A DNA stretch of 64,000 nt from the NCBI GenBank assembly GCA_021292105.1, contig CM037866.1:474756-538755 (forward strand), read 5' to 3'. Every line of letters begins with the position of its first letter. The first letter of the stretch is position 1. A program made the position numbers and the translations under genes. Under the pieces are notes generated by a model. It made no database searches and was not told where the DNA came from. It worked only from the letters and a program-made list of their open reading frames with translations. Of this stretch, positions 34,518 through 48,321 are shown in pieces. This DNA comes from Anadara kagoshimensis. Its lineage: Eukaryota > Mollusca > Bivalvia > Arcoida > Arcidae.

Positions 34518-35636
34518 ATGGCAACTAAAGCTGATTATTGTAATATCTGTTCATTTTTTTCGAAGAAGACTCCCGCTGTCGTGGTTTGTAAGAAATGTTT
34601 AGAAGTTTATTGTGAGCAGTGTGCAGCCTACCACAAAGCATTCAGAATATCTAAAGACCATGTGGTCATGAAGCCTAAAAAAGAAGCAGGCAATTTGTTA
34701 GAGAAATTGGCCGGCAGAGTTACTTCTGATTTAGAGGAATTCGCCATATCTCCAAACAAGACAACAGACACAAAAGCTGGAATTGTTGAATCAATAACTG
34801 AGACTACATCCAGAGTCAACAAGGAATCTAACCGTGAATTTACACCGTCATTTGAAGGAGAGTTCGTCACCCGAGAACCATCAGATGTGAAACCAGGGTT
34901 TGTTCATTGTATAACGTGCCTAGCAGACGACCGCGTTGTATTTGTGGATTGGAACAATCAAAAGTTGAAAGTATGCGACAGACTTGGACAACTTATAAGC
35001 AGTTTGAAGGTTGATTACAATTCCTGGGGGGTTACCTGTATCGGGGTAGACGAGGTAGCTGTAACAAACGCTAAACAGATAGACTTTTATTCCATTGGAA
35101 CTAAGAACATTACACGATTACCGAAATGTCTGAAGATCGCTTGTTTTGGTAGAGGAATTAATTATCACAAAAATAAGTTTGTTGTAGCAGACGAGTCAGG
35201 CATTGTGCTGGTCATTACCGACCAGGGTAAAGAACTGGCTACGTTTAAGTCATTTCAAGCATTTGGAAAGAAATTAGAACGATGTTATGATGCCATTTTT
35301 GACCAAAGCGGTCAGAACATTGTTGTAGGTGACAGAACCATGGGTCACTTCCGTATCGTCTGCTTATCTTTTACCCTCAATAAGGCATTGTGGGAGATTC
35401 CTTTAGAGGCCAAGCCTTATGGTATGGTGTTTATTGGAGCCAGTGATAATATGTTTGTGTCAAGCAATACAGAAAATGCCATCTACAAGGTTGATACCAA
35501 GACGAAGAAGGTCAATGTCATACTTAACGAAGACCTGGGGCTATATCAGCCGGATGGTATAGTTATTCAATATGGCTTGGGAAGATTACTTGTTGTGGAA
35601 ACCGACTGTGTTAAAATATTCTCTCTTACACAATGA
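34518..35636 (+). CDS. B-box / beta-propeller protein (TRIM-like, without RING)
   Basis: A single coding exon of 372 residues. Residues 8-48 form a B-box zinc finger: C8, C11, C24, C27, C32, C35, H39 and H48. Residues 60-130 are a short hydrophilic linker; no RING and no long coiled coil are present. Residues 135-372 give a series of beta-strand repeats ('DVKPGFVHCITCLADDRVVF', 'GIVLVITDQGKELATF', 'AIYKVDTKTKKVNVIL', 'PDGIVIQYGLGRLLVV') like the NHL-type propellers of TRIM2/3/56-like proteins. Such proteins are expanded in bivalves, where roles in immunity or protein turnover are suspected; without RING, E3 activity is unlikely. The start at 34518 (acaatATGG) is preferred over the ATG at 34479 because a strong acceptor (ttcttttcttttcag) ends at 34498 and puts the earlier ATG in the intron. 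The upstream 5' exon must lie beyond the satellite. Confidence 0.85.
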   Translation: MATKADYCNICSFFSKKTPAVVVCKKCLEVYCEQCAAYHKAFRISKDHVVMKPKKEAGNLLEKLAGRVTSDLEEFAISPNKTTDTKAGIVESITETTSRVNKESNREFTPSFEGEFVTREPSDVKPGFVHCITCLADDRVVFVDWNNQKLKVCDRLGQLISSLKVDYNSWGVTCIGVDEVAVTNAKQIDFYSIGTKNITRLPKCLKIACFGRGINYHKNKFVVADESGIVLVITDQGKELATFKSFQAFGKKLERCYDAIFDQSGQNIVVGDRTMGHFRIVCLSFTLNKALWEIPLEAKPYGMVFIGASDNMFVSSNTENAIYKVDTKTKKVNVILNEDLGLYQPDGIVIQYGLGRLLVVETDCVKIFSLTQ

Positions 35637-36300
35637 TCAGACAATTATATTTTGAAATGCTACATATCGCAGCTGTCCGAATAACATTGTAGATATGCAT
35701 GTTAAAAGAACGGTGGTATAAGAACTGTCACTTCATTATAAAACCATTCTTTTTTAAGATGCCGCTTTTCAAAATGACGACCAAATGTTAATTTGGAGTT
35801 CATAAGGTAGACATTTTTAAGTACAGGCCATGGTCAGTACAAGCAGGGCTAGCTTTTATTAAAACATTTTTTCAATTATTATTATAATATTATTGCACCA
35901 TGCGATTTGTTATCTTATAATTTATCACTTGATTTATTTTGACCAATAGAGAAACGAGAGAAATAAGGACAAAAATAAATGACGACTGTTTTATGTTAGT
36001 TTTTTATTAACAAACTATTTATCTACTAATTATGTCTCTAAGTAATTTCACGCCAAATCTATTTTACCGGATCTATACTCAATAAAACATAGAATTGACA
36101 TATTTTGTTGGAAATCATCGATTAGATTAAAATTTCATGACATGATTGAGTTATCGCGATAGAGAGAGCCTTTTAAGCTAAAACAAGATGATCAATTAAT
36201 TGAGTTGAATACTTTTATTGTTCATAATTGATAATATATTAAGAGAAGTAGAAAGAAATATCCAATATATAAAGATTACACCAGGTATAACTGTCTCTCG
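35637..36300 (+). other. 3' flank of the B-box gene
   Basis: AT-rich; several AATAAA-like signals (near 35973 and 36081) could end the transcript. No other gene seen. Confidence 0.5.
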
Positions 36301-36309
36301 AGAAGAACC

Positions 36310-36535
36310 AAATACCTCCACCTCCAACATTAAATGTTTCCCCACGACCTTGATCTTTTCGATATAACCTTTGTTAAAGATCATGACACACCTTTGGGCC
36401 ATGGAGATCATTCATGTGAAGTGGTATGGCAGTCGACGGAAGCACCCATGCGATTTTCCAACGACCTTGATCTTTGCTATATGACCTTGGTTCAATGCCG
36501 TGACACACCTTTAGACGTCACCAGCTGACAGATTT
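36310..36535. repeat. dispersed repeat with two 'cgaccttgatctt' modules
   Basis: Two related modules about 125 bp apart ('ccacgaccttgatcttttcg' and 'caacgaccttgatctttgct', each followed by 'atatracctt' and 'gacacacctttrg'). They share blocks with 17090-17225. It looks like an old dispersed repeat common in bivalve genomes. Confidence 0.5.
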
Positions 36536-36539
36536 TGTT

Positions 36540-36775
36540 TTACCTTTGCAGTGCTCTCAGGGACGGTTCTTAAACGTGCCACGCCTGCCGTGATACGAGA
36601 CATGTCTTCTGAAGGACCTCGTGACTTTCATTTCTAAATGCCCAGCCTCGGCGTCCTTCGGAAGGAACAGTCACTATACCTTTTAAGTCTTGGTCAGACA
36701 CGACCGGAGTTCGAACCCACGAGCCACCCACATACGTAGAAAGCAATCTACCAACTAAGCTGCCGCAGTGGTTGC
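36540..36775 (-). mobile_element. tRNA-derived SINE, 3'-truncated
   Basis: The minus-strand head has an A-box-like GGCAGCTTAGTTGG and a B box (GGGTTCGAACTCC). The body shares 'ggaacagtcactata' and 'cctcgtgactttcattt' with the SINEs at 9.4 and 22.6 kb. The usual tail is missing. Confidence 0.75.
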
Positions 36776-37190
36776 ATTAGTAACGGGAGATGATCCCTAG
36801 AATTTTCTTCGTTTGATTCAGATTGTTAATGGATTTATTTAATAAAGCTATTATTAAATCGCTTTTCTTATCTGATAACAAATGAACACATTGTTGTTTT
36901 TGTAACGTGAACGCGTTCCCTCTGTAATAGCCAATGGAACCAAAACGTATAAAGCGTTTGTTTTGATAACGCTGTATAGTTATATTACTTGACACGACGT
37001 AAAAGTTGTCAAGTACAACTCCAGAAATACGAAAACTTAAAAAATAAAACAATAATGAAACAAACGGGCATTTTTATGTTATTTATAAAATAGTATTTAT
37101 AAAATAATGATGAAAATGATGTCTTTATTATATATATATATATATATGTCGAACTGTTCATTTGTTTTTCAAATTCGTTGGTATTTGTAC
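36776..37190. other. no gene seen
   Basis: AT-rich spacer with an AT microsatellite (37128-37147) and a short inverted repeat ACTTGACA..TTGTCAAGT near 36987-37014. Open frames are not convincing. Confidence 0.5.
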
Positions 37191-37191
37191 A

Positions 37192-40100
37192 ATTAACCAC
37201 ACCATTTCTATGAATATCATTTTAACTACACCAGTCCTGTGAATACCATTTTAACCACACCAGTCATGTGAATACCATTTTAACCACCCCAGTCCTGTAA
37301 ATACCATTTTAACCACACCAGTCATGTGAATACCATTTTAACCACACAAGTCATGCGAATACCATTTTAACCACACCAGTCCTGTAAATACCATTTTAAC
37401 CACACCAGTCCTGTAAATACCATGTTAACCACACCAGTCCTGTAAATACCTTGTTAACCACACCAGTCCTGTAAATACCATGTTAACCACACCAGTCCTG
37501 TAAATACCATGTTAACCACACCAGTCCTGTAAATACCATGTTACCCACACCAGTCATGTGAATACCATTTTAACCACACCAGTTATGTGAATACCATTTT
37601 AACCACACCAGTCATGTGAATACCATTTTAACCACACCAGTCCTGTAAATACAATTTTAACCACACCAGTCCTGTAAATACAATGTTAACCACACCAGTC
37701 CTGTAAATACCATGTTAACCACACCAGTCCTGTAAATACCATGTTACTCACACCAGTCATGTGAATACCATTTTAACCACACCAGTCCTTTAAATACCAT
37801 TTTAACCACACCAGTCCTGTAAATACCATTTTAACCACACCAGTTCTGTAAATACCATGTTAACCACACCAGTTCTATAAATACCATTTTAATCACACCA
37901 GTCCTGTAAATACCATGTTTACCACACCGGTCCTGTAAATACCATTTTAACCACACCAGTCCTGTAAATACAATGTTAACCACACTAGTCCTGTGATAAC
38001 CATTTTAACCACACCAGTCCTATAAATACCATTTTAACCACACCAGTCCTGTAAATACCATGTTAACCACACCAGTCCTATCAATATCATTTTAACAACA
38101 CCAATCCTGTAAATACCATTTTAACCACACCAGCCCTGTAAATACAATGTTAACCACACTAGTCCTGTAAATACCATTTTAACCACACCAGTCCTGTAAA
38201 TACCATTTTAACCACACCAGTCCTGTAAATACCATGTTAACCACACCAGTCCTGTAAATACCATTTTAACCACACCAGTCCTGTAAATACAATGTTAACC
38301 ACACTAGTCCTGTAAATACCATTTTAACCACACCAGTCCTGTAAATACCATTTTAACCACACCAGTCCTGTAAATACCATGTTAACCACACCGGTCCTGT
38401 AAATACCATGTTAACCACACCAGTCCTGTGAATATCATTTTAACCACATCAGTCCTGTAAATACCATGTTAACCACACCAGTGTTGTGAATATCATTTTA
38501 ACAACACCAGTCCTGTAAATACCATTTTAACTACACCAGTCCTGTAAATACCATTTTAACCACACCAGTCCTGTAAATACCATTTTAACCACACTAGCCC
38601 TGTAAATACCTTGTTAACCACACCAGTAATGTGAATATCATTTTAACCACACCAGTCCTGTAAATACCATTTTAACCACACCAGTCCTGTAAATACCATT
38701 TTAACCACACCTGTCCTGTAAATACCATGTTAACCACACCAGTCCTGTAAATACCATGTTAACCACATCAGTCCTGTAAATACCATGTTAACCACACCTG
38801 TGTTGTGAATATCATTTTAACAACACCAGTCCTGTAAATACCATTTTAACTACACCAGTCCTGTAAATACCATTTTAACCACACCAGTCCTGTAAATACC
38901 ATGTTAACCACACTAGCCCTGTAAATACCTTGTTAACCACACCAGTAATGTGAATATCATTTTAACCACACCAGTCCTGTAAATACCATTTTAACCACAC
39001 CAGTGTTGTGAATATCATTTTAACCACACTAGTCCAATAAATACCATTTTAACCACTCCAGTCCTGTAAATACCATGTTAATCACATTAGTCCTTTAAAT
39101 ACCATTTTAACCACACCAGTCATGTGAATACCATTTTAACCACACCAGTCCTGTAAATACCATTTTAACCACCCCAGTCCTGTGGCAACCGTTTTAACCA
39201 CCCTAGTCCTGTTAATACCATTTTAACAACACCAGTCATGTGAATATCATTTTAACCACACCAGTCCTATCAATATCATTTTAACTACACCAATCCTGTA
39301 AATACCATTTTAACCACACCAGCCCTGTAAATACAATGTTAACCACACTAGTCCTGTAAATACCATTTTAACCACACCAGTCCTGTAAATACCATTTTAA
39401 CCACACCTGTCCTGTAAATACCATGTTAACCACACCAGTCCTGTAAATACCATGTTAACCACATCAGTCCTGTAAATACCATGTTAACCACACCTGTGTT
39501 GTGAATATCATTTTAACAACACCAGTCCTGTAAATACCATTTTAACTACACCAGTCCTGTAAATACCATTTTAACCACACCAGTCCTGTAAATACCATGT
39601 TAACCACACTAGCCCTGTAAATACCTTGTTAACCACACCAGTAATGTGAATATCATTTTAACCACACCAGTCCTGTAAATACCATTTTAACCACACCAGT
39701 GTTGTGAATATCATTTTAACCACACTAGTCCAATAAATACCATTTTAACCACTCCAGTCCTGTAAATACCATGTTAATCACATTAGTCCTTTAAATACCA
39801 TTTTAACCACACCAGTCATGTGAATACCATTTTAACCACACCAGTCCTGTAAATACCATTTTAACCACCCCAGTCCTGTGGTAACAGTTTTAACCACCCT
39901 AGTCCTGTTAATACCATTTTAACAACACCAGTCCTGTAAATACCATTTTAACCAAACCAGTCCTGTAAATACCATGTTAACCACACCAGTCCTGTGAATA
40001 TCATTTTAACCACACCACTCCTGTAAATACCATGTTTACCACACCAGTAATGTGAATATCATTTTAACCACACCAGTCCTGTAAATACCATTTTAACCAC

Positions 40101-41370
40101 ACCAGTGTTGTGAATATCATTTTAACCACACTAGTCCAATAAATACCATTTTAACCACTCCAGTCCTGTAAATACCATGTTAATCACATTAGTCCTTTAA
40201 ATACCATTTTAACCACACCAGTCATGTGAATACCATTTTAACCACACCAGTCCTGTAAATACCATTTTAACCACCCAGTCCTTTGGCAACCGTTTTAACC
40301 ACCCTAGTCCTGTTAATACCATTTTAACAACACCAGTCCTGTAAATACCATTTTAACCACACCAGTCCTGTAAATACCATTTTAACCACACCAGTGTTGT
40401 GAATATCATTTTAACCACACCAGTCTAATAAATACCATTTTAACCACTCCAGTTTTGTAAATACCATGTTAATCACATTAGTCCTTTAAATACCATTTTA
40501 ACCACACCAGTCATGTGAATACCATTTTAACCACACCAGTCCTGTAAATACCATTTTAACCACCCCAGTCCTGTGGTAACAGTTTTAACCACCCTAGTCC
40601 TGTTAATACCATTTTAACAACACCAGTCCTGTAAATACCATTTTAACCACACCAGTCCTGTAAATACCATGTTAACCACACCAGTCCTGTGAATATCATT
40701 TTAACCACACCACTCCTGTAAATACCATGTTTACCACACCAGTCATGTGAATATCATTTTAACCACACCAGTCCTGTAAATACCATGTTAACTACACCAG
40801 TCCTGTAAATACCTTTTTAACTACACCAGTCATGTGAATTCCATTTTAACCACATCAGTCCTGTAAATACCATTTTAACCACCCCAGTCCTGTGATAACC
40901 ATTTTAACCACCCTAGTCCTGTTAATACCATTTTAACCACACCATTTCGGTGAATACCATTTTCACCACACCCAGTCCTGTGAATACCATTTTAACCACA
41001 CCAGTCCTGTAAGTACCATTTTAACCCCCCCTCCTCCTGTGATAAACATTTTAACCACCCTAGTCCTGTTAATACCATTTTAACTACACCATTTCGGTGA
41101 ATACCATTTTTACCACACCCAGTCCTGTGAATACCATTTTAACCACCCCAGTCCTGTGAATACCATTTTAACCACCCTAGTCCTGTAAGTACCATTTTAA
41201 CCACATCAGTCCTGTAAATACCATGTTAACCACCCCAGTCTTATAAATACCATGTTAACCACACCAGTCCTGTAAATACCATGTTAACCACACAAGTCCT
41301 ATAAATACCATTTTAACCACACCAGTCCAATAAATACCATATTAACCACACCAGTGTTGTGAATACTACC
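37192..41370. repeat. 29-bp satellite array, 4.2 kb
   Basis: About 144 copies of a 29-bp unit (ccacaccagtcctgtaaata plus ccattttaa). Variants (tcatgtgaa, gttgtgaatat, ccaataaat) recur in fixed order: a block starting near 38945 recurs near 39642 and near 40048, offsets of about 24 and 14 units, so it has higher-order structure. Confidence 0.97.
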
Positions 41371-41744
41371 ACTAAGGAGTTCAAAATGAACAGTTTTATA
41401 ATTAATAGTTCGTAAATTCAGATGTAACCTAAGTTTGGTTGTCCATTAATTTTCATGATTGTAGGAGTGTGTCACGTCGGATTATACAGTTTACAGAGTA
41501 ATTTATAAACTAGACAATTGTTTGTCACAAAACCTTCACTGTTTCGACAATACCACGATAGGTTATAAAAGTAGAAATATCAGACATCTTTCTTCACTTG
41601 GAGTTTTTGTTGAAGACGTGTCGTGGTCTCACTCTAGACACATAATAATGTTTTCAGAGAGAAGAGAAAATGCTTAAAATCAATCTAAAAATTACTTTTT
41701 GTCAAATGTCACTAAAAGTAAGATATGAAGGTTATATTCCTTAA
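41371..41744. other. unique spacer between satellites (copy 1)
   Basis: No gene. It recurs at about 49988-50370 with only a few single-base differences, which fixes the phase of the duplication. Confidence 0.85.
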
Positions 41745-44700
41745 TATACTTTACGATAATTAGCTTAGCGTCATGTTCACTTATTGTAGAAAATTAGCTC
41801 GACGCCATGTTAGCTTTTTGTAGAAACTTAGCTTATAGTCATGTTCACTTATTGTAAAAAATTAGCTTAGCGTCATGTTCACTTATTGTAAAAAATTATC
41901 TCGACGCCATGTTTACTTAATGTAGAAAATTAGTTTAGCGTCATGTTCACTTATTGTAGAAACTTAGCTTATAGTCATGTTCACTTATTGTAGAAAACTA
42001 GCTCGGTGCCATGTTCACTTATTGTAGAAACTTAGCTTAGCGTCATGTTCACTTATTGTAGAAAATTATCTCAACGCCATGTTCACTTATTGTAGAAAAT
42101 TAGCTTAGAGTCATGTTCACTTATTGTAGAAACTTAGCTTGGCGTCATGTTCATTTATTGTAGAAAATTAGCTTAGCGTCATGTTCATTTATTGTAGAAA
42201 CTTAGCTTAGCGTCATGTTCACTTATTGTAGAAAATTAGCTCGACGCCATGTTAGCTTTTTGTAGAAACTTAGCTTATAGTCATGTTCACTTATTGTAGA
42301 AAATTAGCTTAGCGTCATGTTCACTTATTGTAGAAAATTAGCTTAGCGTCATGTTCATTTATTGTAGAAAATTAGCGTAGCTTCATGTTCACTTATTGTA
42401 GAAACTTAGCTTATAGTCATGTTCACTTATTGTAGAAAATTAGCTTGTCGTCATGTTCATTTATTGTAGAAACTTAGCTTAGCGTCATGTTCATTTATTG
42501 TAGAAAATTAGCTTAGCGTCATGTTCAATTATTGTAGAAAATTAGCTTGGCGTCATGTTCACTTATTGTAAAAAATTAGCTTGGCGTCATGTTCACTTAT
42601 TGTAGAAACTTAGCTTATAGTCATGTTCACTTATTGTAGAAAATTAGCTTAGCGTCAGGTTAATTTAATGTAGAAAATTAGCTTGGCGTTTTGTTCACTT
42701 ATTGTAGAAAATTAGCTTAGCGTCATGTTCACTTATTGTAGAAAATCAGCTCGGCGTCATGCTCACTTATTGTAGAAAATTAGCTTAGCGTCATATTCAC
42801 TTATTGTAGAAACTAAGCTTATAGTCATGTTCACTTATTGTAGAAAATTAGCTTATCGTCATGTTCACTTATTGCAGAAACTTAGCTTATACTCATGTTC
42901 ACTTATTGTAGAAAATTAGCTTATAGTCATGTTCAATTATTGTAGAAAATTAGCTTGGCGTCATGTTCACTTATTGTAAAAAATTAGCTTGGCGTCATGT
43001 TCACTTATTGTAGAAAATTAGCTTAGCGTCAGGTTCATTTATTGTAGAAAATTAGCTTGGCGTTTTGTTCACTTATTGTAGAAAATTAGCTTAGCGTCAT
43101 GTTCACTTATTGTAGAAAATTAGCTTAGCGTCATATTCACTTATTGTAGAAACTAAGCTTATAGTCATGTTCACTTATTGTAGAAAATTAGCTTATCGTC
43201 ATGTTCACTTATTGTAGAAAATTAGCTTGGCGACATGTTCACTTATTGTAGAAAATTTGCTTAGCGTCATGTTCACTTATTGTAGAAAATTCGCTTGGCG
43301 TTTTGTTCACTTATAGTAAAAATTAGCTTGGCGTCATGTTCACTTATTGTAGAAACTTAGCTTATAGTCATGTACACTTATTGTAGAAAATTAGCTTAAT
43401 GTCATGTTCACTTATTGTAGAAAATTAGCTTAGCGTCAGGTTCATTTATTGTAGAAAATTAGCTTGGCGTTTTGTTCACTTATTGTAGAAAATTAGCTTA
43501 GCGTCATGTTCACTTATTGTAGAAAATTAGCTTAGCGTCATATTCACTTATTGTAGAAACTAAGCTTATAGTCATGTTCACTTATTGTAGAAAATTAGCT
43601 TATCGTCATGTTCACTTATTGTAAAAAATTAGCTTGGCGACATGTTCACTTATTGTAGAAAATTGCTTAGCGTCATGTTCACTTATTGTAGAAAATTCGC
43701 TTGGCGTTTTGTTCACTTATAGTAAAAATTAGCTTGGCGTCATGTTCACTTATTGTAGAAACTTAGCTTATAGTCATGTACACTTATTGTAGAAAATTAG
43801 CTTAATGTCATGTTCACTTATTGTAGAAACTTAGCTTAGCGTCATGATCACTTATTGTAGAAACTTAGCTTGGCGTTATGTTCACTTATTGTAGAAAATT
43901 AGCTTGGCGTCATATTCACATATTGTAGAAACTGAGCTTATAGTCATGTTCACTTATTGTAGAAAATTAGCTTAGCGTCATATTCACTTATTGTAGAAAC
44001 TAAGCTTATAGTCATGTTCACTTATTGTAGAAAATTAGCTTATCGTCATGTTCACTTATTGTAGAAAATTAGCTTAGCGTCATGTTCACTTATTGTAGAA
44101 AATTAGCTTGGCGTCATGATCACTTATTGTAGAAAATTAGCTTAGCGTCATATTCACTTATTGTAGAAACTAAGTTATAGTCATGTTCACTTATTGTAGA
44201 AAATTAGCTTATTGTCATGTTCACTTATTGTAGAAAATTAGCTTGGCGACATGTTCACTTATTGTAGAAAATTAGCTTGGCGTCATGTTCACATATTGAA
44301 GGAACTAAGCTTATCGTCATGTTCACTTATTGTAGAAAATTAGCTTAGCGTCATGTTAATTTATTGTAGAAAATTTGCTTAGCGTCATGTTCATTTATTG
44401 TAGAAAATTCGCTTGGCGTTTTGTTCACTTATTGTAAAAATTAGCTTGGCGTCATGTTCACTTATTATAGAAACTTAGCTTATAGTCATGTACACTTATT
44501 GTAGAAAATTAGCTTAATGTCATGTTCACTTATTGTAGAAACTTAGCTTAGCGTCATGATCACTTATTGTAGAAACTTAGCTTGGCGTTATGTTCACTTT
44601 TTGTAGAAAATTAGCTTGGCGTCATATTCACATATTGTAGAAACTTAGCTTATAGTCATGTTCACTTATTGTAGAAAATTAGCTTAGCGTCATATTCACT

Positions 44701-47700
44701 TATTGTAGAAACTAAGCTTATAGTCATGTTCACTTATTGTAGAAAATTAGCTTATCGTCATGTTCACTTATTGTAGAAAATTAGCTTGGCGTCATGTTCA
44801 CTTATTGTAGAAAATTAGCTTAGCGTCATGTTCACTTATTGTAGAAACTTAGCTTAGCGTGATGTTCACTTATTGTAGAAACTTAGCTTATAGTCATGTT
44901 CACTTATTGTAGAAAATTAGCTTAGCGTCATGTTAATTTATTGTAGAAAATTAGCTTAGCGTCATGTTCATTTATTGTAGAAAATTAGCTTATAGTCATG
45001 TACACTTATTGTAGAAAATTAGCTTAAAGTCATGTTCACTTATTGTAGAAACTTAGCTTAGCGTCATGTTCACTTATTGTAGAAACTTAGCTTATAGTCA
45101 TGTACACTTATTGTAGAAAATTAGCTTAAAGTCATGTTCACTTATTGTAGAAACTTAGCTTAGCGTCATGATCACTTATTGTAGAAACTTAGCTTGGCGT
45201 TATGTTCACTTATTGTAGAAAATAAGCTTGACGTCATGTTCACTTATTGTAGAAAATTTGCTTAGCGTTATGTTCATTTATTGTAGAAAATTAGCTTATA
45301 GTCATGTTCACTTATTGTAGAAACTTAGCTTAGCGTGATGTTCACTTATTGTAGAAACTTAGCTTGGCGTTTTGTTCACTTATTGTAAAAATTAGCTTGG
45401 CGTCATGTTCACTTATTATAGAAACTTAGCTTATAGTCATGTACACTTAATGTAGAAAATTAGCTTAATGTCATGTTCACTTATTGTAGAAACTTAGCTT
45501 AGCGTCATGATCACTTATTGTAGAAACTTAGCTTGGCGTTATGTTCACTTTTTGTAGAAAATTAGCTTGGCGTCATATTCACATATTGTAGAAACTTAGC
45601 TTATAGTCATGTTCACTTATTGTAGAAAATTAGCTTAGCGTCATATTCACTTATTGTAGAAACTAAGCTTATAGTCATGTTCACTTATTGTAGAAAATTA
45701 GCTTATCGTCATGTTCACTTATTGTAGAAAATTAGCTTGGCGTCATGTTCACTTATTGTAGAAAATTAGCTTAGCGTCATGTTCACTTATTGTAGAAACT
45801 TAGCTTAGCGTGATGTTCACTTATTGTAGAAACTTAGCTTATAGTCATGTTCACTTATTGTAGAAAATTAGCTTAGCGTCATGTTAATTTATTGTAGAAA
45901 ATTAGCTTAGCGTCATGTTCATTTATTGTAGAAAATTAGCTTATAGTCATGTACACTTATTGTAGAAAATTAGCTTAAAGTCATGTTCACTTATTGTAGA
46001 AACTTAGCTTAGCGTCATGTTCACTTATTGTAGAAACTTAGCTTATAGTCATGTACACTTATTGTAGAAAATTAGCTTAAAGTCATGTTCACTTATTGTA
46101 GAAACTTAGCTTAGCGTCATGATCACTTATTGTAGAAACTTAGCTTGGCGTTATGTTCACTTATTGTAGAAAATAAGCTTGACGTCATGTTCACTTATTG
46201 TAGAAAATTTGCTTAGCGTTATGTTCATTTATTGTAGAAAATTAGCTTATAGTCATGTTCACTTATTGTAGAAACTTAGCTTAGCGTGATGATCACTTAT
46301 TGTAGAAACTTAGCTTATAGTCATGTTCACTTATTGTAGAAAATTTGCTTAGCGTTATGTTCATTTATTGTAGAAAATTAGCTTATAGTCATGTTCACTT
46401 ATTGTAGAAACTTAGCTTATCGTGATGTTCACTTATTGTAGAAACTTAGCTTATAGTCATGTTCACTTATTGTAGAAAATTTGCTTAGCGTTATGTTCAT
46501 TTATTGTAGAAAATAAGCTTAGCGTCATGTTCACTTATTGTAGAAACTTAGCTTGGCGTTATGTTCACTTATTGTAGAAACTTAGCTTAGCGTGATGTTC
46601 ACTTATTGTAGAAAATTAGCTTAAAGTCATGTTCACTTATTGTAGAAACTTAGCTTAGCGTCATGATCACTTATTGTAGAAACTTAGCTTAGCGTTATGT
46701 TCACTTATTGTAGAAAATAAGCTTGGCTTCATGTTCACTTATTGTAGAAAATTTGCTTGGCTTCATGTTCACGTATTGTAGAAAATAAGCTTAGCTTCAT
46801 GTTCACTTATTGTAGAAAATTTGCTTAGCGTGATGTTCACTTAATATAGAAACTTAGCCTATAGTCATGTTCACTTATTGTAGAAACTTAGCCTATAGTC
46901 ATGTTCACTTATTGTAGAAAATTAGCCTGGCGTTTTGTTCACATATTGTGGAAACTAAGCTTAGCGTCATGTTAATTTATTGTAGAAAATTAGCAAAGCG
47001 TCATGTTCACTTATTGTAGAAAATTAGCTTGGCGTCATGTTCACTTATTGTAGAAACTTAGCTTATAGTCATGTTCACTTATTGTAGAAAATTAGCTTAG
47101 CGTCATGTTAATTTATTGTAGAAAATTAGCTTAGCGTCATGTTCATTTATTGTAGAAAATTAGCTTATAGTCATGTACACTTATTGTAGAAAATTAGCTT
47201 AAAGTCATGTTCACTTATTGTAGAAACTTAGCTTAGCGTCATGTTCACTTATTGTAGAAACTTAGCTTATAGTCATGTACACTTATTGTAGAAAATTAGC
47301 TTAAAGTCATGTTCACTTATTGTAGAAACTTAGCTTAGCGTCATGATCACTTATTGTAGAAACTTAGCTTGGCGTTATGTTCACTTATTGTAGAAAATAA
47401 GCTTGACGTCATGTTCACTTATTGTAGAAAATTTGCTTAGCGTTATGTTCATTTATTGTAGAAAATTAGCTTATAGTCATGTTCACTTATTGTAGAAACT
47501 TAGCTTAGCGTGATGTTCACTTATTGTAGAAACTTAGCTTATAGTCATGTTCACTTATTGTAGAAAATTTGCTTAGCGTTATGTTCATTTATTGTAGAAA
47601 ATTAGCTTATAGTCATGTTCACTTATTGTAGAAACTTAGCTTATCGTGATGTTCACTTATTGTAGAAACTTAGCTTATAGTCATGTTCACTTATTGTAGA

Positions 47701-48317
47701 AAATTTGCTTAGCGTTATGTTCATTTATTGTAGAAAATAAGCTTAGCGTCATGTTCACTTATTGTAGAAACTTAGCTTGGCGTTATGTTCACTTATTGTA
47801 GAAACTTAGCTTAGCGTGATGTTCACTTATTGTAGAAAATTAGCTTAAAGTCATGTTCACTTATTGTAGAAACTTAGCTTAGCGTCATGATCAATTGTAG
47901 AGAAACTTAGCTTAGCGTTATGTTCACTTATTGTAGAAAATAAGCTTGGCTTCATGTTCACTTATTGTAGAAAATTTGCTTGGCTTCATGTTCACGTATT
48001 GTAGAAAATAAGCTTAGCTTCATGTTCACTTATTGTAGAAAATTTGCTTAGCGTGATGTTCACTTAATATAGAAACTTAGCCTATAGTCATGTTCACTTA
48101 TTGTAGAAACTTAGCCTATAGTCATGTTCACTTATTGTAGAAAATTAGCCTGGCGTTTTGTTCACATATTGTGGAAACTAAGCTTAGCGTCATGTTAATT
48201 TATTGTAGAAAATTAGCAAGCGTCATGTTCACTTATTGTAGAAAATTAGCTTGGCGTCATGTTCACTTATTGTAGAAAATTAGCTTAGCGTCATGTTCAC
48301 TTATTGTAGAAAATCAA
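41745..48317. repeat. 34-bp satellite array, copy 1 (6.6 kb)
   Basis: About 190 copies of a 34-bp unit (gttcacttattgtagaaaat plus tagcttagcgtcat). Higher-order blocks are visible, for example offsets of about 953 bp (44411 to 45364) and about 1224 bp (46341 to 47565). The 5' part has older, more varied units (ctcgacgccatgttagc). The array ends exactly against the TTAA of the next element. Confidence 0.97.
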
Positions 48318-48321
48318 TTAA

